This document shows positions 8,490 through 18,749 of a DNA stretch of 64,000 bases, piece after piece (within the stretch, counting starts at the first letter, position 1; every line of letters starts with the position of its first letter). This DNA is from DATFVA01 sp963764235 (GTDB lineage Bacteria; Bacteroidota; Ignavibacteria; Ignavibacteriales; Ignavibacteriaceae): assembly GCA_963764235.1 (NCBI GenBank), contig CAVXRO010000006.1, forward strand, positions 310,001 through 374,000, given 5' to 3'. The translations under genes and the position numbers were made by a program. The notes under the pieces are model-generated. The model made no database searches. It worked only from the letters and a program-made list of their open reading frames with translations, and was not told where the DNA came from.

Positions 8490-9008
8490 TTATTTTTCCA
8501 GCGTGTCTATTATTTTCCTGCAGAAAGCCGGAAGGTCATTCGGGTTGCGCGACGTAATTATATTTCCGTCTTTAACTACTTCCTGGTCGATCCATTCAGC
8601 ACCCGCATGAATCAGATCGTCCTTTATTGAAAAGAAACTCGTCACTTTTTTTCCATTAATGATTTCAGCCGAGGCAAGCATCCAAGGACCATGACAAATA
8701 GCTGCAATAGGTTTCTTTTCGTCATTCATTTTCTTTACAAACTCAACCATCTCAGGAGTCCTCCGCATATGATCGGGAGAGTAGCCCCCCGGAATGATAA
8801 GAGCATTAAACTCATCGGTCTTAACGCCCACTATGGACTGATCTGCTTTGGCAGTCAATCCATGTTTTCCCTCATATGTTTCAACTTTAGGAGCAACTAC
8901 GCACACATCTGCTTCCTCCTCCTTCATACGTATATAAGGATACCAGAATTCCAGATCCTCAAACATTTTCTCAACGAATATTGCTATTTTTCTTCCTCTG
9001 AGTTTCAT
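8490..9008 (-). CDS. DJ-1/PfpI family protein
   Basis: The 172-residue protein has the class I glutamine-amidotransferase-like fold of the PfpI branch. The nucleophile elbow is AAICHGPW, with C105 followed by H106, and an acidic residue near E17/E18 sits in VEKMFEDLEFWYP. The IIPGGYSPDHMR and KVTSFFSIKDDL segments are also typical. Members include PfpI-type peptidases and YhbO/YajL-type proteins linked to glyoxal and protein-damage stress. The exact reaction cannot be set from sequence. The ribosome site AGGAGGTGA is close to the perfect anti-16S match and fixes the ATG at 9008. It precedes sodC. Confidence 0.9.
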   Translation of the reverse strand: MKLRGRKIAIFVEKMFEDLEFWYPYIRMKEEEADVCVVAPKVETYEGKHGLTAKADQSIVGVKTDEFNALIIPGGYSPDHMRRTPEMVEFVKKMNDEKKPIAAICHGPWMLASAEIINGKKVTSFFSIKDDLIHAGAEWIDQEVVKDGNIITSRNPNDLPAFCRKIIDTLEK

Positions 9009-9159
9009 ACTAAAAAATCACCTCCTGTGCTTAAGGAATCATCATTTCCGCAACAGTCAGTTACAGCCATAATGTTACCTCATTACGTTTATAATAAAAT
9101 AACTTAGCATTTATAGCTGTAAGCAGTAATGAGTTAAATCAAACGTTGCAGAACAGGCG

Positions 9160-10572
9160 TTAATTTAACTTACTGAAAAGGTCATTAAGGGACTCGGCGA
9201 GTGTTGGATGAGTAAATATACCCTCTCTCAGATCTGTAAATTTTAAGTTCCCCATCATTGCGATCTGGATCATTGCAGCAATTTCTCCCCCCTCAATACC
9301 CAGTATAGCACATCCAAGAATCTTTCCTGAAGCAGCATCTACAATAGCTTTCATAATTCCGCCAGTTTCGCCAAGTTCAATGGCGCGGGTGACATCGCTC
9401 ATTTCCATCTTAGCTGCTTTGTAGTTGAGTCCCATTGACTTTGCCTCTTTTTCGGTCAATCCCACCCGCCCGAGCTGCGGATCAGTAAATACAGTATAAG
9501 GTACAACCCTTTTCCGTGTGGTGTGGTTTTTTTGTTTTAAGAGGTTGTCTCTGATAACACGAAAATCGTCATATGAAATGTGGGTAAACGCAGGACCGCC
9601 TTTCACATCACCCATTGCGTAGATGCCTTTTACATTTGTTTCAAGTTTAGTGGTTACTTTTATATATCCCTGATTGTCGGTCTTAATTCCTGCCGCTTCT
9701 AAATTAAGAGATTTGGTAGCAGGTTTCCTTCCGACAGCAACGAGTAGATGTGAGCCCGTTAAAAGAATTTCCTTTTCGCCGACAGAAACTTTCAGCTTTA
9801 TATTACCGCCCTCTGTTTTGCTGATTTCTATTGCGGAAGCATTTTTTAATATATTTATTTCTTCATTTCTCAGGATATTCTCCAGCTCACCTGCAATGTC
9901 TTCATCCTCCCGTGAAAGCAGCTGAGAGCCTTTCTGAATAATTGTGACTTCACTGCCGAACCTCCTGAACATCTGTCCGAACTCAACACCTATATACCCG
10001 CCTCCAAGGATCATAAGATGTGAAGGCAGTTCTTCAAGCTCCATGATTGTTGTGGAAGTGAGATATTCTACAGAATCGATTCCTTTAATTTGAGGTATAA
10101 AGGGACTTCCGCCTGTATTAATAAAAATTTTATCAGCCGAAATAACTTTGGTACCCTGGTCTGATTTTATACTGATCACTTTTTTATCCGTGAATTCGGC
10201 CTCACCTCTGATAAGAGTAAGATTTTTTGTCCCCTCAATCCATTTCTCCAGACCTTCCCGGAATGAACTCACAATTTTTCTCTTCCGGCCGATCACTTCT
10301 TTTAAATTTAATTCCGCTTTAGAATTATGTACACCATAAACTTCAGCTTTTCCCGCCAGGTGGATCACGTTAGCACTTGCCTGCATTGTTTTGGAAGGAG
10401 TACAGCCGTAGTTTATGCAGCTTCCCCCCACCAAATATCTTTCTACAATGGCCACTCTCCATCCTTCTCCGGCAAGCATTTCTGCAAGCGGTACGCCGGA
10501 TTGGCCCGTTCCTATAACGATTGCATCATATTCAGTGATATTGTCCATAAATACTTCTATTGTACGTTCCAT
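9160..10572 (-). CDS. class I flavoprotein disulfide reductase (dihydrolipoyl dehydrogenase/mercuric-reductase-like)
   Basis: In 470 residues the protein shows an FAD-binding GTGQSG near residue 21, redox pair C52-INYG-C57 within GGSCINYGCTPSK, an NAD(P)H-binding GGGYIGVEFGQ, the second FAD contact GIYAMGDVKGG, and the C-terminal dimer motif FTHPTLAE with H455 and E460. The redox Cys pair and the His-Glu pair are those of active disulfide reductases (lipoamide, glutathione and related). The Cys-tail pair of true MerA is absent. Its start lies 16 bases inside the zwf 3' end; an internal ATG at 10548 is an alternative. Position in the NADPH-producing operon suggests an NADPH-linked thiol or flavin reductase. 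The substrate is unknown. Confidence 0.88.
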   Translation of the reverse strand: MERTIEVFMDNITEYDAIVIGTGQSGVPLAEMLAGEGWRVAIVERYLVGGSCINYGCTPSKTMQASANVIHLAGKAEVYGVHNSKAELNLKEVIGRKRKIVSSFREGLEKWIEGTKNLTLIRGEAEFTDKKVISIKSDQGTKVISADKIFINTGGSPFIPQIKGIDSVEYLTSTTIMELEELPSHLMILGGGYIGVEFGQMFRRFGSEVTIIQKGSQLLSREDEDIAGELENILRNEEINILKNASAIEISKTEGGNIKLKVSVGEKEILLTGSHLLVAVGRKPATKSLNLEAAGIKTDNQGYIKVTTKLETNVKGIYAMGDVKGGPAFTHISYDDFRVIRDNLLKQKNHTTRKRVVPYTVFTDPQLGRVGLTEKEAKSMGLNYKAAKMEMSDVTRAIELGETGGIMKAIVDAASGKILGCAILGIEGGEIAAMIQIAMMGNLKFTDLREGIFTHPTLAESLNDLFSKLN

Positions 10573-12110
10573 TCATTGTTATTTTTTTGTATCAGTTTGT
10601 TTGCTTTCTTAGGTCCCCAGCTTCCGGATATATAATTGGGGAAATCCAGCCAGGGATCTGATTCCCATTTCTTTATAATTGGATCAACTATTTGCCATGA
10701 TTTATAAATCCACTCCGCATGGGGAAACAGTGTTTGGTCCCCTTGCATTGCATCACGGATCAGCCATTGATATGAACTTGGGGGCTCTTTAATCCCGAAT
10801 GCCCTATCATAACGGAAGTTCAGATTAACAGGGCGCAGCTTAAGTTCAGCTCCAGGCTGTTTCGCGGTAAAGGTGTATATTATTCCTTCATTAGGCTGCA
10901 GCCGGAATGTTAAAAGGTTATGCTTTTTTTCATCTTCAGTATTAATTGGAAACATAAGATGCGGTGTTGGTTTGAACTTTATAGTTATTTCAGACAGCTT
11001 CTCCTTCATTCTTTTACCTGTCCTTAAGTAAACAGGTACGCCTGCCCATCTCCAGTTATCAAGGGTGACCTTTATAGCCGCGTAGGTAGGTGTCATAGAT
11101 TTCTCATCAACTTTTTCCTCTTCACGGTAGGCATTAACCTGTTTTCTGCCGATCTTTCCTGCGTCATACTGACCAAGCACTACATCTTTTTCAATATTTA
11201 TCTTACAAATAGAATTAAGTACTTTAAGCGTTTCACTCCTCAAAGAGGGTCCGTCATAATTTACAGGCGGATCTATGGCAGTCATGCAGAGAAGCTCAAA
11301 GAGGTGATTCTGTATCATATCTCTTATGATCCCTGTTTTTTCGTAGAAGCCTGCCCTGGAACCAATACCGATATCCTCTGCAACTGTAATCTGGATATTA
11401 TCTATATAATTCCTGTTCCATACTGGTTCAAATCCGGGATTGGCAAACCGGAAAACCACCATATTCTGAACTGTCTCCTTCCCAAGAAAATGGTCGATAC
11501 GGAATATCTGGTTCTCCTCGAAAACTTCATGGATATCCCGGTCAAGTTCACGAGCTGACTGCTCATCCGTACCGAAAGGTTTTTCAACAATAACGCGACG
11601 CCAGCCATCGTTGCTTTTTGCAAGTCCGGATTCAGAAATTTTTTTAACGATTATGGAATAAAAAGAAGGTGCTGTTGAAAGGTGAAATAAAATATTGTCA
11701 GGAATATTAAGGTTCTTCTGCAGCTGTGAAATTTTATCCTTCAGCCGTTTATACGACTTAGAAGGATCATCTTTAAAATTCCCTGATACATAAAAAAGAT
11801 TTTTGGCAAACTCATTCCACTGATCTTCACCGCAAATGCTGTCTTTTTTTACCGCTTCAAACATTTCCTTCCTGAAATCATCATCCGAAAATTCAGAGCG
11901 GGAAAATCCAATAACAGCACATTGCTTGGGCATCAGATTTTGACAGTTCAATGCAAACAAGGAGGGTATTAATTCCTTATGCGCAAGATCTCCAGATGCA
12001 CCGAAGATAACAACAATACAGGGATCCGGGGGATTACCTTTCAGCATTCCAAGATGCTGAACTTCAATCATGTTATTATTATTTTCGTTACTGCCTTTCT
12101 TATTTGCCAT
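10557..12110 (-). CDS. zwf: glucose-6-phosphate 1-dehydrogenase
   Basis: The 517-residue enzyme oxidises glucose-6-phosphate to 6-phosphogluconolactone with NADP and feeds the oxidative pentose-phosphate pathway. It has the N-terminal nucleotide fold (VVIFGASGDLAHKELIPSLF), the catalytic block RIDHFLGKETVQNM, and the substrate segment PVYLRTGKRM. Length is normal (about 490-515). Its ATG overlaps the gnd stop (TAATG), giving coupled translation with the next enzyme of the pathway. No separate 6-phosphogluconolactonase gene is seen in this cluster. Confidence 0.97.
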   Translation of the reverse strand: MANKKGSNENNNNMIEVQHLGMLKGNPPDPCIVVIFGASGDLAHKELIPSLFALNCQNLMPKQCAVIGFSRSEFSDDDFRKEMFEAVKKDSICGEDQWNEFAKNLFYVSGNFKDDPSKSYKRLKDKISQLQKNLNIPDNILFHLSTAPSFYSIIVKKISESGLAKSNDGWRRVIVEKPFGTDEQSARELDRDIHEVFEENQIFRIDHFLGKETVQNMVVFRFANPGFEPVWNRNYIDNIQITVAEDIGIGSRAGFYEKTGIIRDMIQNHLFELLCMTAIDPPVNYDGPSLRSETLKVLNSICKINIEKDVVLGQYDAGKIGRKQVNAYREEEKVDEKSMTPTYAAIKVTLDNWRWAGVPVYLRTGKRMKEKLSEITIKFKPTPHLMFPINTEDEKKHNLLTFRLQPNEGIIYTFTAKQPGAELKLRPVNLNFRYDRAFGIKEPPSSYQWLIRDAMQGDQTLFPHAEWIYKSWQIVDPIIKKWESDPWLDFPNYISGSWGPKKANKLIQKNNNEWNVQ

Positions 12111-13012
12111 TATTTTTCCTCCTTCACTGCATGTCCTCCGAACTGGTTTCTTAGTGCCGCAATTACCTTTGCGGAGAAAGGATTATCCTGCCTTGAAGCG
12201 AATCTTTCATAAAGTGAGAGTGTAATTGTGGGAACAGGAATTGCATTCTGTATGGCATATTCTGACGTCCATCTTGCAGTTCCCGAGTCATCCACATAAG
12301 GTGCGATTTTTTCCAGAGAATTTCCTTCTTCTTTAAATGCATCTGAAGCAAGCTCCAGGAGCCAGCTTCTTACGACTGCGCCGTTATTCCATAGATTAGC
12401 AACTTTCTGAAGATCTATATTAAAGTCACTCCGGTACATACATTCAAATGACTCTCCGATACCTTGGAGCATTACATATTCCAAAGCATTGTGAATCATC
12501 TTTACAAAATGGCCGGCTCCGCTTCCTCCTACGTGAGCATAGCCGTTCTCCGGGGCAAGTGAAATAAAAACGGGTTCAACACGCTTTACGGCTTTTGCGG
12601 GGCCCCCGACCATCAGGTTATAACCAATCTTTAATCCCCAGATCCCTCCACTTACACCCGCATCAACAAAATGGATTCCTTTCTTCTTACACTTTTCCGA
12701 ATTTTTTATAGATTCAGTGAAGTGGGAATTTCCGCCGTCTATAATCAGATCATCTTTATCCAGAAGTTCAAGAAGTTTATTAACGGTCTCATCTGTAGGC
12801 TTGCCGTGTGGGACCATTATCCAGACATTTCTGGGCATTTCAAGCTTCGCTATAAGATCCTCAATTGAATAAGCACCGATTCCACCGTCCTCTTGCGCTT
12901 TCTTTATAAAATCCTTATTGAGGTCAAAAGCTACAATTTCGTGCTGATCTATTTTCAATCTTTTGAGCATATTACCGCCCATTTTTCCCAGGCCAATTAA
13001 ACCGATTTTCAT
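12110..13012 (-). CDS. gnd: 6-phosphogluconate dehydrogenase, short (YqeC/GndA-like) form
   Basis: This 300-residue protein decarboxylates 6-phosphogluconate to ribulose-5-phosphate. It has the Rossmann start IGLIGLGKMGGNM, the substrate motif VDAGVSGGIWGLKIGYNLMVGG, and the GAGHFVKMIHNALEY catalytic block with Lys and His. Its length is that of the short form, which lacks the C-terminal tail of the 470-residue enzyme; many short forms prefer NAD. AAGGAGAT precedes the ATG at 13012. It lies between the HAD phosphatase and zwf in the pentose-phosphate operon. Confidence 0.95.
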   Translation of the reverse strand: MKIGLIGLGKMGGNMLKRLKIDQHEIVAFDLNKDFIKKAQEDGGIGAYSIEDLIAKLEMPRNVWIMVPHGKPTDETVNKLLELLDKDDLIIDGGNSHFTESIKNSEKCKKKGIHFVDAGVSGGIWGLKIGYNLMVGGPAKAVKRVEPVFISLAPENGYAHVGGSGAGHFVKMIHNALEYVMLQGIGESFECMYRSDFNIDLQKVANLWNNGAVVRSWLLELASDAFKEEGNSLEKIAPYVDDSGTARWTSEYAIQNAIPVPTITLSLYERFASRQDNPFSAKVIAALRNQFGGHAVKEEK

Positions 13013-13024
13013 TTTATCTCCTTC

Positions 13025-13636
13025 TCAGATTTCGATGTTAAACTCTTTAAGTTTTTCTGCAAGGTCTTCCGTTTTTTCCAACAGGACAGCCTTTATTCCG
13101 GACGACCTTGCTGATTGATAATTTTCCTCCCTGTCATCAATGAAAAGACATTCTCCAGGTTCTTTATGAAGAATATACAGAGCTCTATAAAAAATTTCAG
13201 GTTCAGGTTTCCTTACTCCAAGGTAACAGGAACTAAAAAAGCAATCAAAATATTTATCAAGGCCGAACTTGTTTATCCTATACTTATTCAGTTCACGTGA
13301 TTCATTATTTAATGTTGCGAGCTGATATTTATTTCCGGAGGAAAGTTTATCAAGCAGCTTTAATGTAGAATTAAATGGTAGGGATTGCGCGTACATAAAT
13401 TCTGTAAATTCCTGTCTCGAAAAATTCCTTTGTTTGAAAAACACTACCTGATCAAGGTACTCATCTAATGTGAACTTTCCCTTCTCAAATTTTTTAAATA
13501 CCGGCTTATGTCTTTTTTCCATTTCTTCATAATCAAGGGAGAACCGGACTGTTGATTTTTCCCTGGAAATATGATCCCATCCATTGGTTAGACATACTCC
13601 TCCGACATCAAAGAAGATGGTTGAGATCATCTTCAC
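13025..13636 (-). CDS. HAD superfamily hydrolase (subfamily IA)
   Basis: The 203-residue phosphatase-like protein has the four HAD motifs: FFDVGGV at the N-terminus (the second acidic residue of DxD is replaced, DVG), TLNNES for the Thr/Ser motif, a Lys in GVRKPEPEIF, and the acidic pair in CLFIDDREEN. An alpha-helical cap lies between motifs 1 and 2. The absence of the second Asp resembles epoxide-hydrolase-like and other non-classical HAD proteins, so phosphatase activity is uncertain. The start is GTG at 13636, overlapping the tal-pgi stop, or ATG at 13630. It is co-transcribed with pentose-phosphate genes, so a sugar phosphate is a reasonable guess. Confidence 0.85.
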   Translation of the reverse strand: MKMISTIFFDVGGVCLTNGWDHISREKSTVRFSLDYEEMEKRHKPVFKKFEKGKFTLDEYLDQVVFFKQRNFSRQEFTEFMYAQSLPFNSTLKLLDKLSSGNKYQLATLNNESRELNKYRINKFGLDKYFDCFFSSCYLGVRKPEPEIFYRALYILHKEPGECLFIDDREENYQSARSSGIKAVLLEKTEDLAEKLKEFNIEI

Positions 13637-16465
13637 TTCAAACTTTCATTTATTTGTTTCAACGACTCTTCAATATTACTGCCCAGATGTACCCTGATAA
13701 CGCGGCGGTTTTTATCATTCAGGGATCGGAAATCGCCCAGTGCCTGGGCTCTCTGCAGCGTTGCGAAACCGTAATCTTTACCCGGGATGGAAAGATCATC
13801 CTCTGCTTCATAGGTGAACATTATGAATACTCCTCTATTAGGACCGCCTTTATGAAGCTGTCCTGTTGAATGCATATAACGGGGACCATAACCCAGTGTG
13901 GTTGCAGTGTGCAGATTATTACGCAGTTTAATTCTGATCCGTTGAAGAAGCTTTTGTCTCTCCGGCGTCTGCAGGAAATAGGCCAGTATAGCCAGATAAT
14001 CAGGCGACTTTGCAAGCTTCGTAAAAGAATTAAGAAATGCTGAAAGATTTTTCCCTTTGGGCGCCCAGTCTGCTTCTGTGTTGTAGTAAACTGAGATACC
14101 ATTCTGACTAACAGCAGGTTTACCTTCACCAAAGCTGCCTTTATCTTTCCATTCACTCAGCAGGTCTTTACTGTTCTTTTTGCTTTCGGAAACATTCGGC
14201 TCATTGAAGGGATTTACGTTTATTATCCTTCCGGCTGTTGCCGTAGCCAGCTCCCATCTGAAAAATTCAGCACCGAGAGCAGTCTTATTCTTTAAGTCAA
14301 TCTTTATGATTGTGTGACCTGCTTTCTGCAGGGCATTCAGCTTTCTTTCCTCTTTTTGTTTTTCATCATTTCCCGAATGCAGGTAAACAAATATCCTGTC
14401 GCTGCTGTAAACTTCAGGTTTACCTGGATCTTCTCCTTCAACAGGCAGGATTCCTTTTCCTTCCTTGCCGGTACTTTCCGCAATAAGCTGTTCAACCCAG
14501 TAGCCGAAAGCTCTAATAGACTCCGAAAGGATAAAAGTTATCTTATCTCTTCCGAGCCTAGCATTTATCCCGATTTCAGTGCCAAGTGAAATTGCGGGGT
14601 TGGATTCAGCAGGAATAAATGGTCCGCAGTTTATCTCCATTTGATGCGCATTATACAATATCTCTTTGATATCAACACCAATCAATGCCATCGGTACAAG
14701 TCCGAAATAAGATAATGCAGAATACCTTCCGCCGTAATCTTCGGGATTGGTAAATACTTTTCTGAAATTTCTTTCTTGTGCTTCATCCTGCAGAGGAGTA
14801 CCTTCATCGGTGATTGCTATAAACCGGTTGCCGGGATCTTCAATTTCATTTTCCTTAATACGGTTAAAAAAGTAATGATCGAAGCTCAGCGTTTCTGTTG
14901 TTGTTCCTGACTTGCTCGCCACTATAAACAGGGTCTTGTTCAGGTCAACCTGGGATTCAACATTTTTAACGGCTGCCGGATCGGTATTATCGAGCATGAT
15001 TAACTCCGGGTAACCTTGTTTTGAGCCGAATGTTTCCCTGACAACTTCAGGACAAAGGCTGCTTCCACCCATCCCAAGAAGTACTACATATTTAAACTTT
15101 TCGTTCTTAATCTCTTTTGCAAAATTAATAATATCGTCAGCACGGCTAATAAAATTATCTATATTAAGCCATCCCAGCCTGTTCCTGATAGCTTTGGTTT
15201 CTTCTTCGCCGGATTTCCATACATAAGGATCTTTAGAAAAAATTCTCCTCGCAATCTGTTTCTCGTCCAGAGAACTGAAAGCCGATTTAATTTCAGATTC
15301 ATTTTCACCGTATTCAATTTCCTGATTGCCTGCTCTTTCTGAAAGGAAATCAAGTCTCTTCGCTGCCAGAGTTTTCATCAGGTTATCATAGGGTTTAATG
15401 AATTTCTCAATGCCTTCATTAACCAGCTGGCGGGTTACAAAATTTATATCTATTCCAACTTTCCTTAGATCATCAAATACTTTTTCTGCATCCTCAATAC
15501 CTTCTTCAATGGAATTATCATAAATCTTTCCATGGTCGGCAAAGGCATCTATGGTATCATCGGGTAGCGTATTTACAGTATGAGGACCAATAAGTGGTTC
15601 GATGTAACGGACATCGGAATAGAGAGGATCTTTTGTACTGGTACTTGCCCATAAGGGTTTTTGTAGCTTTGCACCGTTATCTGCAAGCCGCTGCCAACGT
15701 TCGCTGCTGAATATATTCTTAAAGCTCTTATAGGCAATTTTAGCGCTTGCTATTCCAGCTTTGCCTAATAAGTTTTCCGGTCTTGGTTCGCCTGTGGTTT
15801 TTTCAGGGATAATATAATGTCCGAGCAGCTGATCGGTTAAAACATCTATACGGCTCAGGAAGAAGCTTGCAACTGAAGAGATGTTTTTAATATCCTTTCC
15901 TTCATTGAGTCTTCTTTCCAGAGCTTTTATATATGCCCATGCTACATCCTCATAACTCTGTATAGAGAATAACAGGGTTATATTGATATTTATCCCTTCA
16001 TACAGGCACTGTTCAATTGCAGGGACTCCTTCAAGCGTACCTGGAATCTTTATATAGCAATTCGGTCTGTCAACCTTTGAAAATAATCTTCTGGCTTCTT
16101 TAATCGATCCCTCTGTATCGCGGGCCAAGTAGGGTGATACCTCAAGACTTACAAATCCATCCGTCCCGTCAGCCTCATCATAAACCGGCCTGAGTACATC
16201 GGCATGCATCCTGGACATCCTTAACAGTCAGACTCTCATAGATTTCCTGTACACCTTTTTTCTCTTTGACCAGCTTTTTGATCTGGACATCGTAGTCGGT
16301 TCCTTTTGATATAGCTTTATTAAAGATACTTGGATTTGATGTTATCCCTCTCAGGCCTTGTTCTTTGACCCTTCTCTTAATTTCACCCTTTTTGATTTTT
16401 CCGCGTGTCAGGTTATCCAGCCAATAACTTTGACCATAATTAATAAGTTCATTTAAAACGCTCAT
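13633..16465 (-). pseudogene. tal-pgi: bifunctional transaldolase/glucose-6-phosphate isomerase, frameshifted
   Basis: Two frames together encode one protein of about 943 residues. The first 87 or so residues (from ATG 16465, after AAAGGAG) hold the transaldolase N-terminus with GITSNPSIFNKAI and end at LTVKDVQDAC. The second frame resumes exactly there with DVLRPVYDEADGTDGFV, then YIKIPGT (Schiff-base lysine) and, from about residue 400, glucose-6-phosphate isomerase with LLGMGGSSLCPEV, SKSGTTTET and a C-terminal domain. One extra base at about 16200-16202 separates them; skipping it gives VQDACDVLRPV. As written the product is truncated. The fused gene itself is known in several phyla. A sequencing indel is the simplest cause. 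Confidence 0.9.
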
Positions 16466-16551
16466 CAATTTTCTCCTTTCAGAAAATCAGCGCCCGTTAA
16501 GGTTGTTTGAAAATTTATCTGTTAATCTCCGTCGTAAATTTAACAGCTCAA

Positions 16552-18585
16552 CTATTTATTTAACAATTCTTTAGATCTATTAACTACATTTTCAACCGTG
16601 AATCCGTAGTGCTCAAAAATATCCTTATATGGTGCGCTCGCTCCGAATTTATCCACCCCAATCACTGCGCCTTTGTTTCCAACCCATTCGCACCATCCGA
16701 AAGAAGTACCTGTTTCAACAGCGAGCCTTATTGTGACTTCCGGGGGAAGCACGGTATTCCTGTAGCTCTCTTCCTGTTCTTTGAATAATTCCCAGCTTGC
16801 CATGCTTACAACACGGGCATCAATGTCTTCTTCAGCCAGTTTATCTTTTGAATCCAGGAGTAGTGAGACTTCACTTCCTGAGCCCATAAGAATAATATCA
16901 GGTTTGTCGCCGCTTTCTTTTGAAATTATATAAGCGCCTTTCAGTACACCTTCAGGATTTTCAACTTTTCTGCCGTCAAATACAGGAAGTTTCTGCCTTG
17001 TCAGTACAAGCATTGTGGGCCCCGACTGCCTTGTTAAAGCGGCTCTCCATGCATATGCGGTCTCATTGGCATCCGCGGGGCGGATAACACACATATGGGG
17101 CATTGCCCTGAAAGAGGCAAGCTGTTCAACCGGCTGGTGTGTTGGTCCGTCTTCTCCAAGTCCGATGGAATCGTGTGTAAAAACATAAATAATAGGGAGT
17201 TCCATTAAGGCAGCAAGTCTTATTGCCGGACGGGCATAATCAGAAAATATGAAAAACGTAGATGCAAAAGGCCTTACGCCTCCGTGGAGGTACATACCCG
17301 AACTCGCGGCGCACATTGCGTGTTCTCTTATGCCCCATGCTATGTTCCTGTTTTCATAACTGCCGGCTTCTATATAATCTGAGTCGTCAATAAGGGTCTT
17401 TGTTGAAGGGGCAAGATCAGCGCTCCCCCCTATAAGCCAGGGAATATGTGAAGCAAAACTATTAATAATTTTATTAGATGCTTTCCTTGTGGCAAGAGGA
17501 CCGTCTCCCGGTTTGAAATGAGGAAAATCTTCATCCCATCCGTCGGGCAGTTCTCTTTTCAGGTCATTTTCAAATTTACCGACAAGTTCAGGAAATTTCT
17601 TCCTGTAATCTTCCATCTTAACATTCCAGGTATTCTCTTCAATTTCACCCTTCTGAACCGCATCCCGCATATGATCAATAACTTCATCGGGTACATAAAA
17701 AGAATCCTTGGAAGGCCAGTCATAGAATTCCTTCGTCGCTTTTATCTCTTCTTCACCAAGAGGAGAACCGTGAGCTTCAGGCGTATCCTGTTTTTCCGGA
17801 GCGCCATATCCTATATGAGAACGGATGATAATTAAGGAGGGACGATCCGACTCTTCTTTTGCCTTCTCAAATGCATTTGTAAGTGCATCAATATCATTCG
17901 CCCTTTCACCAAGATTCTGAACCTGCCAGTGATATCCTTCAAACCTCAGGGCAACATCGTCTGAGTATGCTATTTTAGTATTACCCTCTATACTTATATG
18001 GTTATCGTCATAAACCCATATTAGTTTTCCAAGTTTTTGATGTCCCGCCAATGAGGCAGCTTCATTTGAGGCCCCTTCCATAAGATCACCGTCGCTGCAG
18101 AAAGCATATGTATAATGATTGATTATATCGTGTCCTTCCCGGTTGTATTTACCTGCCAGGTGAGCTTCAGCCAGTGCCATACCCAGGGAATTCATTATAC
18201 CCTGGCCCAGCGGACCAGTGGTTGTTTCTACGCCGGGAGTTCTTCCGTATTCCGGGTGGCCGGGGGTTATGCTGCCCCACTGTCTGAAATTTTTAATATC
18301 ATCCAGGGAGATATCATAACCTGTAAGGTACAGAATGGAGTATAAGAGCATTGAAGCATGACCGTTGGATAAAATAAATCTGTCACGGTCGAACCATTCA
18401 GGATTTTTAGGATTAAATTTCAAAATTCTTTTCCACAGCACATATGCAAGGGGGGCGAGGGCCATAGGCGTACCCGGGTGTCCCGAATTAGCCTTCTGGA
18501 CTGCATCCATTGACAGGGTACGTATAGTATTTATTGTCATCTCTTCGATGGAAATCTTTTCGTTAGATTTCGTTAAATTTTTCAT
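16552..18585 (-). CDS. tkt: transketolase
   Basis: The 677-residue thiamine-diphosphate enzyme moves two-carbon units between ketoses and aldoses in the non-oxidative pentose-phosphate pathway. It has the N-terminal AVQKANSGHPGTPMALAP block, the ThDP signature beginning at GDGDLMEG-like CSDGDLMEGASNEAA, the DDNHISIEGNT segment, and the pyrimidine domain with GIREHAMCAASSGM and FTHDSIGLGEDGPTHQP. Length is standard. It lies 84 bases upstream of tal-pgi in the same direction and probably starts the pentose-phosphate operon. GAGGATAGG precedes the ATG at 18585. Confidence 0.97.
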   Translation of the reverse strand: MKNLTKSNEKISIEEMTINTIRTLSMDAVQKANSGHPGTPMALAPLAYVLWKRILKFNPKNPEWFDRDRFILSNGHASMLLYSILYLTGYDISLDDIKNFRQWGSITPGHPEYGRTPGVETTTGPLGQGIMNSLGMALAEAHLAGKYNREGHDIINHYTYAFCSDGDLMEGASNEAASLAGHQKLGKLIWVYDDNHISIEGNTKIAYSDDVALRFEGYHWQVQNLGERANDIDALTNAFEKAKEESDRPSLIIIRSHIGYGAPEKQDTPEAHGSPLGEEEIKATKEFYDWPSKDSFYVPDEVIDHMRDAVQKGEIEENTWNVKMEDYRKKFPELVGKFENDLKRELPDGWDEDFPHFKPGDGPLATRKASNKIINSFASHIPWLIGGSADLAPSTKTLIDDSDYIEAGSYENRNIAWGIREHAMCAASSGMYLHGGVRPFASTFFIFSDYARPAIRLAALMELPIIYVFTHDSIGLGEDGPTHQPVEQLASFRAMPHMCVIRPADANETAYAWRAALTRQSGPTMLVLTRQKLPVFDGRKVENPEGVLKGAYIISKESGDKPDIILMGSGSEVSLLLDSKDKLAEEDIDARVVSMASWELFKEQEESYRNTVLPPEVTIRLAVETGTSFGWCEWVGNKGAVIGVDKFGASAPYKDIFEHYGFTVENVVNRSKELLNK

Positions 18586-18749
18586 CCTATCCTCTTCTCT
18601 TAATTTCTTTTATTCCAAAATCCAATCGACTAATTAATAAACTTAACTCTCCGTATGCCAAGCGGTTGTTATTTTAATCAATACCCGCTTCAGGAAAACT
18701 TTTTACTACAATCCCGGAATAAAAGAATGCGACCTGCTAACTATTTACA

